This document shows, piece after piece, positions 35,062 to 43,772 of a stretch of DNA of 64,000 nt. Positions within the stretch are counted from its first letter, which is position 1; each line of letters opens with the position of its first letter. Made by a program: the position numbers and the translations under genes. Origin of the DNA: Corynebacterium marambiense (GTDB lineage Bacteria; Actinomycetota; Actinomycetes; Mycobacteriales; Mycobacteriaceae); assembly GCF_016342275.1 (NCBI RefSeq), contig NZ_JAEIOT010000004.1:310001-374000 (forward strand), given 5' to 3'. Below the pieces are notes generated by a model. That model searched no databases, was not told where the DNA came from, and saw only the letters and a list, made by a program, of their open reading frames with translations.

Positions 35062-35829
35062 TCACCGGTTGTCGAGGATGGTCTCCAGCGGAAGGTAGTG
35101 GTCGCAGACGGCCCGCTCATAGGCGCGTACATCGCCCGCTATCGCGGCATTCAGCATGTCCCCGTGGGCGTGCGCGGTCTGCACCAGCCCCTCGTGCACC
35201 GCGAGTCCGAGGGTCGGCACGACCGACTGGTGGATCTGCCAGAATGAGTTGACGAGTTGTCGGACGACCTCGTTCCCCGCGAGCGCCAGCAGCCCGTCGT
35301 GGAACGCCAGATCGGCGTCCGTGAATGTCTCCCGCTTCTCCGCACTGTCCACCATCGAGTGCACCAGGGCCGTCAGTCCGGGTTGGCTCGTGCCGCGCAG
35401 TCGGCCGCAGATCGCCTCCGACATACCGAGGTCGAGGAAACGGCGAACCTGGATGACCTCCCGCAATGTGGCGAGGTCACCCCCCGCTGACAGCGTCGTC
35501 TTGAAGATGAGTGCCTCAACCAGCGGGGACATCGACAACGCCCCGACAAAGGAACCCGATCCCCGTCGCACGACGACGATATCGAGCGCCTCCAACCTGC
35601 GCAGCGCCTCCCGGACGGACGAACGGGAGACATCCAGCGCCTCGGCGAGACTCGTTTCCCCGGGAAGCGGGTCGCCCGGTCCCAGCTTGTTGTCCAGGAT
35701 GAACTGTTTGATCGCTTCGCTGGTCACGTCCTTCCGGTTGCGGGTGGACTGCGTCCGGGGCACGGCATGCCCCACCGGCGGGTCCACCACCGAATCTGTT
35801 TCCGGTTCGCCGGCACGCATCGTACTCAT
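35062..35829 (-). CDS. nanR: FadR-type GntR regulator of the sialic-acid genes
   Basis: 255 residues. The winged HTH is KDVTSEAIKQFILDNKLGPG, PLPGETSLAEALDVSRSSVR and EALRRLEALDIVVVRRGSGS. The C-terminal FCD domain (about 110-245) has FLDLGMSEAI, DLAFHDGLLALAGN and a late AHAHGDMLNAAI, with the Asp/His residues that bind a metal in FCD regulators. Its position beside siaE and the nan genes, and two matching candidate operators (GTTGTCNGACA), support local control. The ligand is unknown and probably a sialic-acid catabolite. It is named by function here, not by proven orthology. Confidence 0.85.
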   Translation of the reverse strand: MSTMRAGEPETDSVVDPPVGHAVPRTQSTRNRKDVTSEAIKQFILDNKLGPGDPLPGETSLAEALDVSRSSVREALRRLEALDIVVVRRGSGSFVGALSMSPLVEALIFKTTLSAGGDLATLREVIQVRRFLDLGMSEAICGRLRGTSQPGLTALVHSMVDSAEKRETFTDADLAFHDGLLALAGNEVVRQLVNSFWQIHQSVVPTLGLAVHEGLVQTAHAHGDMLNAAIAGDVRAYERAVCDHYLPLETILDNR

Positions 35830-35847
35830 GCAGCCAAATTTATCACG

Positions 35848-35858
35848 GTTGTCGGACA
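35848..35858. promoter_or_regulatory. Candidate NanR operator before nanR
   Basis: GTTGTCGGACA lies 19 bp upstream of the nanR start. It fits the GntR/FadR half-site pattern (TTGT then GACA) and matches the site before siaE. Confidence 0.5.
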
Positions 35859-35981
35859 GGGCCCCGCCAGATGGCGCCTCTGTGACCCTGGGCAGACGGC
35901 GACATTTTTTATGATTCAGAAGATATTTAGAGGTCCGCCACGATCCAGCTCACTTCGTCGAGTTTTCACTAAACTCCAATT

Positions 35982-36005
35982 TAGCACCCCTTTTAAGGGG
36001 TGCTA
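35982..36005. promoter_or_regulatory. Long palindrome in the nanR-siaE intergenic region
   Basis: TAGCACCCCTT and AAGGGGTGCTA form an 11-bp perfect inverted repeat with a TT spacer, about 150 bp upstream of siaE. There is no T run on either side, so an operator or a transcript leader hairpin is more likely than a terminator. Confidence 0.4.
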
Positions 36006-36114
36006 TCGCGGACTAAAAGCACATGTCACGCTTATACCGTGCACGTTTCGTTATCTTCCGTTTCCGATTTCATTGAGCGGAGTTCATGTACCCCGTATCA
36101 TCAAGGTCGTAAGA

Positions 36115-36125
36115 TGTCTGACAAC
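36115..36125. promoter_or_regulatory. Candidate NanR operator before siaE
   Basis: TGTCTGACAAC is GTTGTCAGACA on the minus strand, differing from the nanR site by one base in the centre. It lies 29 bp upstream of the siaE start, where repression would block transcription. Confidence 0.5.
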
Positions 36126-36154
36126 TTTCCGTGTCCCCCACTGAGGAGCCCCTA

Positions 36155-37729
36155 ATGCGAGCACCCACTTCACAGCGCACCCTCGCCCGTATGGCCGGCC
36201 TGGCCGCTGTCGCCGCTCTCGGTCTGACCGCCTGCGGCGGCGGAACCACCACCGGCGACAAGTCCGCTGACGGTTCGACCAGCTCGGCCGACGGCACCAG
36301 CATCATCACCGCCGCCGTCGGTTACGACACCGACAACTACGACCCAGGAACGACCACCTCCGCCCTCGCGCTCGCCGCGAACTGGCACACCATGGAGGGA
36401 CTCACCGAGCTCGACCCCGCAACCCGCGAGGTCTACCCGGCCCTCGCTGCGGAACTGCCCACCAAGGTGGATGACACCACTTACGAGGTCACCCTGCGCG
36501 ACGGCGCGAAGTTCTCCGACGGCACCGAGGTAACCCCGGCCGACGTCGTCGCCGCGTTCAACCGCACCATGGACGGCTTCTACGCCCCCATGCTCGGCTT
36601 CATCGACTCCGTCGAGGCCACCGGCGACAACGCCGTGACCATCAAGACGAAGTACCCCTTCTCCCTGGTCAACGAACGCATCTCCCTGGTCAAGGTCGTC
36701 CCCGCAGGACAGACCGACGATGAGCTGAAGTCCGCGCCGATCGGCACCGGCCCCTACAAGATGACCGAGGCCATCAAGTCCAAGCACGTCAAGTTCGCCA
36801 AGAACGAGAACTACAACGGCAACCGCCCCGCCGGCGCCGATGAGATGCGCTGGGACATCCTGGTTGACGACACCGCGCGCGTGACCGCCATGAGCGAGGG
36901 CTCCGTCGTCGCCATGGAGAATGTCCCCTCGGTGAGCAAGAGCCTGCTCGAGGGCAAGGTCGAGATGGAGTCCAAGCAGGGCTTCAACCTTCCCTTCGTC
37001 ATGTTCAACACCAAGAAGGCCCCCTTCAATGACGCGAAGGTCCGCCAGGCCGTGCTCTACGGCATCAACGCCCAGGAGCTGATCGACAACACCCTCGACG
37101 GCAACGCGAAGGCGGCTACCTCTTTCCTCCCGGAGTCGCACCCGAACTACCACAAGGCCTCCCAGGTCTACACCTACGACCCCGAGAAGTCGAAGGAACT
37201 GCTGAAGGAGGCCGGTGTCGAGGACCTGCACTTCACCCTCAACACCACCGACCACGGCTGGATCGCCAACATGGCGCCGCTGATCCAGCAGCAGCTGGGT
37301 GAAGCCGGCATCACCGTCGACACCATCGACACGCAGGCGTCCGGCGCGATGTACTCGAACGTCACCGACGTCGACGACCCGCAGTTCGACGTGGTCCTCG
37401 CCCCCGGCGACCCCTCGGTATTCGGAAACGACCCTGACCTGCTGATGAACTGGTGGTACGGCGACAACGCCTGGACCCAGAAGCGCTCCGGTTGGAAGGG
37501 CTCCGAGGGCTACACCAAGCTCCACGAGCTCATGGACAAGGCCGTCCGCGCGACCGGCGACGAGCAGCAGGACCTGTGGAACCAGTCCTACGACGTCATC
37601 GCCGAAGAGGTCCCGATCTACCCGCTGTTCCACCGCAGCGTCACCTCCGCGTGGAACGCCGACAAGGTTGAGGGCTTCCAGCCGATCGCCCTGACCGGTA
37701 TCTCCTTCCTCGACGTCAACGTCAAGTAA
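36155..37729 (+). CDS. siaE: Sialic acid ABC importer, substrate-binding lipoprotein
   Basis: 524 residues from ATG 36155 with GAGGAG upstream. Signal peptide with lipobox LTAC (Cys27), then a Ser/Gly linker and an SBP_bac_5 (peptide/opine-type) domain: NYDPGTTTSALALAANWHTM, DGAKFSDGTEVTPADVVAAF, GTGPYKMTEAIKSKHVKF and FNDAKVRQAVLYGINAQELI. In C. glutamicum the sialic acid importer SiaEFGI is of this dipeptide/opine type; the neighbouring nan genes make Neu5Ac the likely ligand. Anchored on the outer face of the membrane. First gene of the transport operon. Confidence 0.85.
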   Translation: MRAPTSQRTLARMAGLAAVAALGLTACGGGTTTGDKSADGSTSSADGTSIITAAVGYDTDNYDPGTTTSALALAANWHTMEGLTELDPATREVYPALAAELPTKVDDTTYEVTLRDGAKFSDGTEVTPADVVAAFNRTMDGFYAPMLGFIDSVEATGDNAVTIKTKYPFSLVNERISLVKVVPAGQTDDELKSAPIGTGPYKMTEAIKSKHVKFAKNENYNGNRPAGADEMRWDILVDDTARVTAMSEGSVVAMENVPSVSKSLLEGKVEMESKQGFNLPFVMFNTKKAPFNDAKVRQAVLYGINAQELIDNTLDGNAKAATSFLPESHPNYHKASQVYTYDPEKSKELLKEAGVEDLHFTLNTTDHGWIANMAPLIQQQLGEAGITVDTIDTQASGAMYSNVTDVDDPQFDVVLAPGDPSVFGNDPDLLMNWWYGDNAWTQKRSGWKGSEGYTKLHELMDKAVRATGDEQQDLWNQSYDVIAEEVPIYPLFHRSVTSAWNADKVEGFQPIALTGISFLDVNVK

Positions 37730-37747
37730 TCCCCTAACCGGACCATC

Positions 37748-37785
37748 CTGTGGCCCCTGCCCCGCACGGTGCGGGGGCCACAGGG
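37748..37785 (+). terminator. Intra-operon hairpin after siaE
   Basis: CCTGTGGCCCC pairs with GGGGCCACAGG, around an inner GC-rich stem, between siaE and siaF. There is no T run. Such hairpins after binding-protein genes usually stabilise the upstream mRNA and reduce read-through. Confidence 0.55.
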
Positions 37786-37843
37786 ATACCGGATGGCACC
37801 GCACACCGGAGCGCCGTCCGTGAAAACTATCTGAGGTACTCAC

Positions 37844-38800
37844 GTGTCCAACCTGATCAGGCTCATCGGGCGCCGACTCCTGGCACTCCCCGTCATGATT
37901 CTGGGCATCACATTCCTCGTCTTCTTCGTGATGTCCTTCAACCCGGTCGACCCGGCGTACGGAGCCCTCGGTGAGGGCGCTTCCGCCGCGCAGATTGAGG
38001 CGTACCACGAGGAATACGGCCTGAATGATCCACTCTTCGTCCGCTACTTCGCTTTCCTCGGCGGCCTCCTCCACGGTGACCTCGGAAGCTACACCTCCCA
38101 GCGGCTGCCCGTCTCCGGGCGTATCGCGGAGGCCTTCCCCGTCACCATCTCCCTGACCTTCTACGGCCTGATCATCGCCGTGGTCATGGCCCTCATCTTC
38201 GGTGTTCTCGCCGCCCTCTACCGCGACTCCTGGATCGACCAGATCATCCGCGTGTTCTCCATCATCTTCGTCGCGACGCCGTCTTTCTGGCTCGCGGTCC
38301 TGCTGATCCAGGCGTTCACCATCAACAACGACATCCTCCCAGCCTCGGGCCCACTCATCGCCTTCGAGTCCGATCCCAAGGCCTACATGATGCGAATGCT
38401 CATGCCCGCTTTCGCACTGGGCATCCCGGTGGCCGGCTCACTGATCCGCGTGGTGCGCACGTCCATGGTGGAGGAACTCGACAAGGACTACGTGCGCACC
38501 GCACTCGGTGCCGGCATCCCCAAGCACATCGTCGTGGCCCGCAACGTCCTGCGCAACGCGCTGATCACACCGGTGACCGTCCTCGGTCTCCGCATCGGCT
38601 ACCTCATGGGTGGCGCCGTGATCATCGAGGTCATCTTCGCCCTCCCCGGCATGGGGCAGGCGATCCTCGAGGGCATCCAGTCGAACTACGCCGACCTCGT
38701 CCAGGGTGTGACGCTGACGGTGGCGCTCGCCTTCGTCGTCGTCAACATCGTCGTCGACATGCTCTACATCCTCATCAACCCGCGTATCAGGACGGTGTGA
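37844..38800 (+). CDS. siaF: Sialic acid ABC importer, permease 1
   Basis: 318 residues from GTG 37844. DppB-type permease: TM segments at about 10-30, 100-125, 135-160, 180-200, 240-265 and 285-305, the EAA-like loop EELDKDYVRTALGAGIPKHI, and the ending DMLYILINPRIRTV typical of family members. It forms the membrane channel with SiaG. It is followed one base later by siaG. Confidence 0.87.
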   Translation: MSNLIRLIGRRLLALPVMILGITFLVFFVMSFNPVDPAYGALGEGASAAQIEAYHEEYGLNDPLFVRYFAFLGGLLHGDLGSYTSQRLPVSGRIAEAFPVTISLTFYGLIIAVVMALIFGVLAALYRDSWIDQIIRVFSIIFVATPSFWLAVLLIQAFTINNDILPASGPLIAFESDPKAYMMRMLMPAFALGIPVAGSLIRVVRTSMVEELDKDYVRTALGAGIPKHIVVARNVLRNALITPVTVLGLRIGYLMGGAVIIEVIFALPGMGQAILEGIQSNYADLVQGVTLTVALAFVVVNIVVDMLYILINPRIRTV

Positions 38801-38801
38801 C

Positions 38802-40775
38802 ATGCGCAGAGAACTCACCACCAAACTGTCCAAGCCCGGACTGAGGTTCGGCCGCTGGCGGGCGATGTCGGTTCCGTCGCGCATCAGCGTCATCCTCCTC
38901 GCCGCGATCATCATCATCGCCGTGTTCGCGCCGGTGTTCGCGACCCACGATCCACTCCTGATCACCAGGCCGAACGCGGCACCGGACTCCGAGTACTGGT
39001 TCGGCACCGATTACCTCGGCCGTGACGTCTACTCGCGCATGGTCTACGGCGCCCGGATCTCCCTAACCATCGGCATCTGCGCGACCCTGTTCGCACTCGC
39101 GTGCGCCGCCGTTCTGGGGTCCATCGCCGCGGTCAGCTCGCGCTGGGTCTCCGAGACCCTGATGCGCGTGCTCGACATCATCATGTCTTTCCCCGGGATC
39201 GCCCTCGCGGCGGTGTTCATCGCGGTGTTCGGCAACTCGATCCCGATCCTGATCTTCTCCATCGGCTTCCTCTACATCCCCCAGCTGACCCGCGTCGTGC
39301 GCGCCAACGTGCTCGACCAGTGGGGCGAGGACTACGTCAACGCGGTCGTGGTCTCCGGTGCGGCCCGCACCTGGATCCTGATCAAGCACGTCGCCCGTAA
39401 CTGCGTCGCGCCGATCCTCGTGTTCGCCACGGTGCTCGTCGCCGACGCGATCGTGTTCGAGGCGTCCCTGTCGTTCATCAACGCCGGCGTCCCGGAACCC
39501 GACCCCTCCTGGGGTTCGATCATCGCCTCCGCCCGCCAGGGTGTGCTCACCGGCTTCTGGTGGGCCGCGATGTTCCCCGGTCTCGCCATCATGATCACGG
39601 TCCTCGCGCTGAACGTCCTCGCCGAGGGCATCACCGACGCTCTCGTCGCCGCACCGGGTGCGACCAAAGTCGATCCGGCGGGCACCGACGGCAAGCGGGA
39701 GGCCGACCGCCTGGCGTCCGACCCGGTCGCCGCCTACAAGGTCCAGGAGGAGGACCTGAACAAGCGGCTCGCCGAGCTGCGGGAGGTGGAGTCCCGCCGG
39801 ACGGACCGCTTCGTCCCCGACTACTCCGTACCCCCACTGCTGGAGGTCAAGGACCTCTGCCTCCGGTTCCCACGCCACGGCGACGTCGACGTCGTCGATC
39901 ACGTCAGCTTCGAGGTACGGCCCGGGCAGACGATGGCGCTCGTCGGCGAATCCGGTTGCGGCAAATCGATCACGGCCCTCACGATCATGGGTCTGCTCGA
40001 CAGCAAGGCGACGATCAACGGCGAGATCATCTACGACGGCACCGATCTGCTGAAGCTCTCGACGAAGCAGCACGCGGCGCTCCGCGGCCACGAGATCGCG
40101 ATGATCTACCAGGACGCACTCTCCTCCCTGAACCCGTCCATGCTCATCAAGGCCCAGCTGAAGCAGCTGACCAAGCGTGGCGGGACCCGAAGCGCAGAGG
40201 AACTCCTCGAGCTGGTGGGTCTCGATCCGAAGCGCACCCTGGAGTCCTACCCGCACGAGCTGTCCGGCGGCCAGCGCCAGCGTGTCCTCATCGCCATGGC
40301 CCTGACCCGCGACCCGAAGCTGATCATCGCCGACGAGCCGACCACCGCGCTCGACGTGACGGTGCAGAAGCAGGTCATCGAACTGCTCAACGATCTGCAG
40401 GACAAGCTCGGTTTCGCGATGATCTTCGTCTCGCACGATCTCGCGCTCGTCGCGGAGGTCGCGCACTCCATCACCGTGATGTACGCAGGCCAGGTCGTCG
40501 AGCAGGCACCCACCGTCGAGCTGATGACCGATCCCCGGCACGAGTACACCCGCGGTCTCCTCGGCTCGGTGCTGTCCATCGAGGCCGGTTCCGGCCGACT
40601 GCACCAGGTGCCCGGCGTCGTTCCCAGCCCGCGGGACTTCCCCCGCGGTGACCGTTTCGCGCCTCGATCCTCGCATCCGACCGTCGGACTCGATACCCGC
40701 CCGGTACTCACCCGCGCCGGAGGCGAACACCACTTCTACGCCGTGCAACCTGAACTCGCCGAGAGCGGAAAGTGA
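38802..40775 (+). CDS. siaG: Sialic acid ABC importer, permease-ATPase fusion
   Basis: 657 residues, a fusion of DppC-type permease and DppD-type ATPase. The permease spans about 1-285 (GTDYLGRDVYSRMVYGARIS, then the EAA loop DYVNAVVVSGAARTWILIKH). A charged linker of about 60 residues (LNKRLAELREVESRRTDRF) leads to the ATPase (about 345-640): Walker A GESGCGKSIT, signature LSGGQRQRV, Walker B LIIADEPTTAL, and the C-terminal peptide-transporter extension HEYTRGLLGSVL. Such permease-ATPase fusion is known for sialic acid transporters of this type. Stop overlaps siaI start. Confidence 0.87.
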   Translation: MRRELTTKLSKPGLRFGRWRAMSVPSRISVILLAAIIIIAVFAPVFATHDPLLITRPNAAPDSEYWFGTDYLGRDVYSRMVYGARISLTIGICATLFALACAAVLGSIAAVSSRWVSETLMRVLDIIMSFPGIALAAVFIAVFGNSIPILIFSIGFLYIPQLTRVVRANVLDQWGEDYVNAVVVSGAARTWILIKHVARNCVAPILVFATVLVADAIVFEASLSFINAGVPEPDPSWGSIIASARQGVLTGFWWAAMFPGLAIMITVLALNVLAEGITDALVAAPGATKVDPAGTDGKREADRLASDPVAAYKVQEEDLNKRLAELREVESRRTDRFVPDYSVPPLLEVKDLCLRFPRHGDVDVVDHVSFEVRPGQTMALVGESGCGKSITALTIMGLLDSKATINGEIIYDGTDLLKLSTKQHAALRGHEIAMIYQDALSSLNPSMLIKAQLKQLTKRGGTRSAEELLELVGLDPKRTLESYPHELSGGQRQRVLIAMALTRDPKLIIADEPTTALDVTVQKQVIELLNDLQDKLGFAMIFVSHDLALVAEVAHSITVMYAGQVVEQAPTVELMTDPRHEYTRGLLGSVLSIEAGSGRLHQVPGVVPSPRDFPRGDRFAPRSSHPTVGLDTRPVLTRAGGEHHFYAVQPELAESGK

Positions 40776-41767
40776 GCAACCCGATGTCCAAGCACAATGA
40801 GCGGGATACCAACGAGGTCGCCCGCACCGAGACAGAATCCGCCCTCGACTCCTTCCAGCAGGACACCGTCGAGTCCGCGGCGGAGCACCCGGACGAGACG
40901 GTGCGCGCCCGCCAGGTGGACTCCACCGGGCGCGCGGCGTCGAACGACGACGGCTCGACGCCCATCATCGAGCTTCGGGACGTGTCCGTGACGTTCCGGT
41001 CCCGGTCGGGCGGGATCTTCAAACCCCACCTGGTGCACGCCGTACGCGGCGTCACCATGAAGCTGAACGCCGGTGAGACCCTCGGCCTCGTCGGGGAATC
41101 CGGCTGCGGCAAGTCGACAACTGCCCGCGTGATGTGCGGCCTGCAGGACCCCACCGAGGGCGAGGTGTACTTCCAGGGAAGGAAGGTGACCAAGCGCTCC
41201 GCGAAGGACCGTAAGCAGATCGGCCGCGTGGTCTCCGTTGTATTCCAGGACCCGGCGACCGCCCTGAACGCGCGCATGATCGTCGCCGAGCAGCTGCTCG
41301 ACCCGATGGTTGTGCACAAGATCAACAACAAGAGCTACCGGGAGGAGCGTATCCGCGAGCTCATCCACCTGGTGGGCCTCCCGGAGAGCGTACTTCAGGC
41401 ACTCCCCGGCCAGTTGTCGGGTGGACAGCGGCAGCGCGTCGCCATCGCCCGCGCGCTGTCTCTGAATCCGGACGCGATCATCGCCGACGAGCCGACCTCG
41501 GCGCTCGACGTGTCGGTCCGCGCCCAGATCCTCAACCTCCTTTCGGATCTGAAGGACGATCTCAACCTCGGCATGGTGTTCATCTCCCACGACATCCAGA
41601 CCGTGCGGTACGTGTCCGACCGGATCGCCGTGATGAACGCCGGCACCGTTGTCGAGGAGGGGCCCGCGCAACAGATCCTGGATAATCCCCGGGACGAGTA
41701 CACGCGTACCCTGCTCGGTGCGGCACCGTCTCTGCTGCACCCCGCGAAATCCGCCTTCTCCAACTGA
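40772..41767 (+). CDS. siaI: Sialic acid ABC importer, second ATPase
   Basis: 331 residues from GTG 40772, overlapping siaG by 4 bp (ATG 40784 is an alternative). DppF-type ATPase with Walker A GESGCGKSTTARVM, Q-loop region VFQDPATALNARM, signature LSGGQRQRVAIA, Walker B AIIADEPTSAL, and a C-terminal DEYTRTLLGAAPSL. An N-terminal extension of about 65 polar residues is unusual for the family. It pairs with the ATPase half of SiaG. Confidence 0.87.
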   Translation: MSNPMSKHNERDTNEVARTETESALDSFQQDTVESAAEHPDETVRARQVDSTGRAASNDDGSTPIIELRDVSVTFRSRSGGIFKPHLVHAVRGVTMKLNAGETLGLVGESGCGKSTTARVMCGLQDPTEGEVYFQGRKVTKRSAKDRKQIGRVVSVVFQDPATALNARMIVAEQLLDPMVVHKINNKSYREERIRELIHLVGLPESVLQALPGQLSGGQRQRVAIARALSLNPDAIIADEPTSALDVSVRAQILNLLSDLKDDLNLGMVFISHDIQTVRYVSDRIAVMNAGTVVEEGPAQQILDNPRDEYTRTLLGAAPSLLHPAKSAFSN

Positions 41768-41816
41768 CGGCCAGTCCGCCGTATCACCCATCTGAAAATC
41801 AACTAGGAGCCCCACA

Positions 41817-42779
41817 GTGGAATCCCCCTTCACCGGTGTCATCCCGCCGGTAGTCACCCCTCTCGACGACGCCGGAAACTTCGACCGTGCCAGTTTCGAC
41901 CGGGTGGTCAACCGCATGATCGACGCCGGGGTGCACGGCCTGTTCTTCCTCGGTTCATCGGGAGAGGTCGTCTTCTCCACCGATGAGCGCCGCCGGGAGA
42001 TCATCGCCGCAGCGGTAGAGACCGTCGCCGGGCGTGTGCCCGTCCTGGTCGGCTGCATCGACACGGAGACCAACCGGGTGATCGAACACGCCCGCGCCGC
42101 CGCCGAACTCGGCGCCGACGCGATCGTCGCCACCGCGCCGTTCTACGCCCTCGGCGGGGTCAACGAGATCGAACGGCACTTCCGGAAGATCCACGAGGCC
42201 GTCGCCCTGCCCCTGTTCGCCTATGACATCCCCGTCTGCGTGCACGTGAAGCTGCCCGGTGATCTGCTGCTCAAACTGGGTCTGGACGGGGTTCTGGCGG
42301 GTGTCAAGGATTCCTCCGGTGATGACGTTTCCTTCCGTTTCCTCGCTCGCGACAACGCTGCCGCCGGGCATCCCCTCACCCTGCTCACCGGCCACGAGGT
42401 CGTCGTCGACGGTGCGTACATGTCGGGCGCCGACGGGTGTGTGCCCGGTCTCGGCAACGTCGACCCGTACGCCTACGTCCGACAATGGAACGCCTACCGT
42501 GCCGGTGACTGGGCCACGGTCCGCGCCGAGCAGGACCACCTCACCGACCTCATGCGCATCGTGCTCGTCACGATCGGGGCCGTCGGCTTCGGCGCCGGTG
42601 TCGGCGCCTTCAAAACCGCCCTGATGCTCCTCGGGGTGTTCTCCACGAACCGCATGCCGGAACCCGTCGCCGCCCTGACCGGTGAGAACCTCACCGCCAT
42701 CGCTGAGGTGCTGAGGTCCTGCGGCCTGGAGCCGGCGGTCGATCCGGAGTCCGCCGGAATCGCCCCCTTCGCCTCCTGA
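41817..42779 (+). CDS. nanA: N-acetylneuraminate lyase family protein
   Basis: 320 residues, DapA/NanA TIM barrel, from GTG 41817 (AGGAG upstream). It starts FTGVIPPVVTPLDDAGNFDR, with LGSSGEVVFSTDERR (GxxGE motif), the Tyr in PLFAYDIPV, and the Schiff-base lysine in AGVKDSSGDD. NanA cleaves Neu5Ac to ManNAc and pyruvate. The family includes other aldolases with similar motifs; the flanking nanK, nanE and importer are what make the lyase assignment likely. Confidence 0.82.
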   Translation: MESPFTGVIPPVVTPLDDAGNFDRASFDRVVNRMIDAGVHGLFFLGSSGEVVFSTDERRREIIAAAVETVAGRVPVLVGCIDTETNRVIEHARAAAELGADAIVATAPFYALGGVNEIERHFRKIHEAVALPLFAYDIPVCVHVKLPGDLLLKLGLDGVLAGVKDSSGDDVSFRFLARDNAAAGHPLTLLTGHEVVVDGAYMSGADGCVPGLGNVDPYAYVRQWNAYRAGDWATVRAEQDHLTDLMRIVLVTIGAVGFGAGVGAFKTALMLLGVFSTNRMPEPVAALTGENLTAIAEVLRSCGLEPAVDPESAGIAPFAS

Positions 42780-42820
42780 TCCGCCGGATCTCACCGCACC
42801 AACCGAGAGGACGGTCCCCC

Positions 42821-43753
42821 GTGAACAGTGACAGTGACGCCGGCCGCGTTCTCGCGGTCGACATCGGCGGCACGAAGATCAACGTGGCCCTCGTTGACGC
42901 GGACAACACCGTCTCAGGACTGTCCACCGCGGCGACCCCGAGCCGCGAGGACGGTGCCGCTGTCGTCCGCCAGGTGCTGCGGGTCGCGCGCCGCGTCATC
43001 GACTCCGCGCGCGGCCCGGCACCCACGCTGGTGGGCATCGGCAGCGCGGGTGTCGTCAGCCCGGACGGGCGGCGCATCACCTCCGCGACGGACGCCATCC
43101 GTGGCTGGGCCGGCACCGAGCTCGCCGCCGGGGTCGAGGAAGCACTCGGTATCCCCTGTTCAGTCATCAACGACGTCCACGCCCACGCCCTCGGCGAACT
43201 CGCCGGCGGTGCCGGTCGGGGACATGATTCGATGCTGATGGTCGCGGTCGGCACCGGAATCGGCGGGGCGGTGATCGTCAACGGCGGGCTCGTGCCCGGC
43301 GCGCACGGCGTTGCCGGCCACGTCGGGCAGATCAGGGTCACCACCACCGATCCGGAGAACTGTGCAGGCTACACGGACACCCTGGAAAACCTCGCCTCGG
43401 GGCCGGGCATGACCCGTTTCTACGCGCAGCTCGGCGGTCGGGGAGTGGGCAACGGTCATCAGCTCCAGGCGGCCGCCCGAACCGATGCCCTCGCCGCGGA
43501 CGTGATCATGTCCGCGGGAACGGTCACCGGCCACACGGTAGCCTCCCTCGTCAACGCACTCGATCCCGAACTGGTCGTCATCGGCGGAGGTGTCACCCGG
43601 ATGGGCGAACTCTGGTGGCGGCCGCTCGAGGAGGCCTACGCTGAAACCCTGATGGCGCCACTGCGGGGTACTCCCCTGGTCGCCGCCGAGCTCGGCGATG
43701 ACGCCGCCCTCGTCGGAGCGGCACACCACGCCCGCGCACACCTCAATCCCTGA
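42821..43753 (+). CDS. nanK: N-acetylmannosamine kinase, ROK family
   Basis: 310 residues. ATP site AVDIGGTKINVALVD at the N-terminus, GIGSAGVVSPDGRRIT, the catalytic NDVHAHALGE, AVGTGIGGAVIVNGGL and GAHGVAGHVGQIRV. The ROK zinc motif (CxCGxxGC) that usually follows GHxxV is missing: the segment reads DPENCAGYTDTLENLASG, leaving one Cys. Zinc-free ROK ManNAc kinases are known. It phosphorylates ManNAc. Starts 41 bp after nanA. Confidence 0.85.
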   Translation: MNSDSDAGRVLAVDIGGTKINVALVDADNTVSGLSTAATPSREDGAAVVRQVLRVARRVIDSARGPAPTLVGIGSAGVVSPDGRRITSATDAIRGWAGTELAAGVEEALGIPCSVINDVHAHALGELAGGAGRGHDSMLMVAVGTGIGGAVIVNGGLVPGAHGVAGHVGQIRVTTTDPENCAGYTDTLENLASGPGMTRFYAQLGGRGVGNGHQLQAAARTDALAADVIMSAGTVTGHTVASLVNALDPELVVIGGGVTRMGELWWRPLEEAYAETLMAPLRGTPLVAAELGDDAALVGAAHHARAHLNP

Positions 43754-43772
43754 AGAAGAAGGAGCCCCACCC

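Noticed and set aside
36170..38074. Long antisense open frame (634 codons) across siaE
   Set aside because: Opposite siaE and the start of siaF; composition is that of a shadow frame in GC-rich coding DNA.
39063..40748. Long antisense open frame (561 codons) across siaG
   Set aside because: Shadow of the fusion gene; no recognisable domain and no ribosome site.
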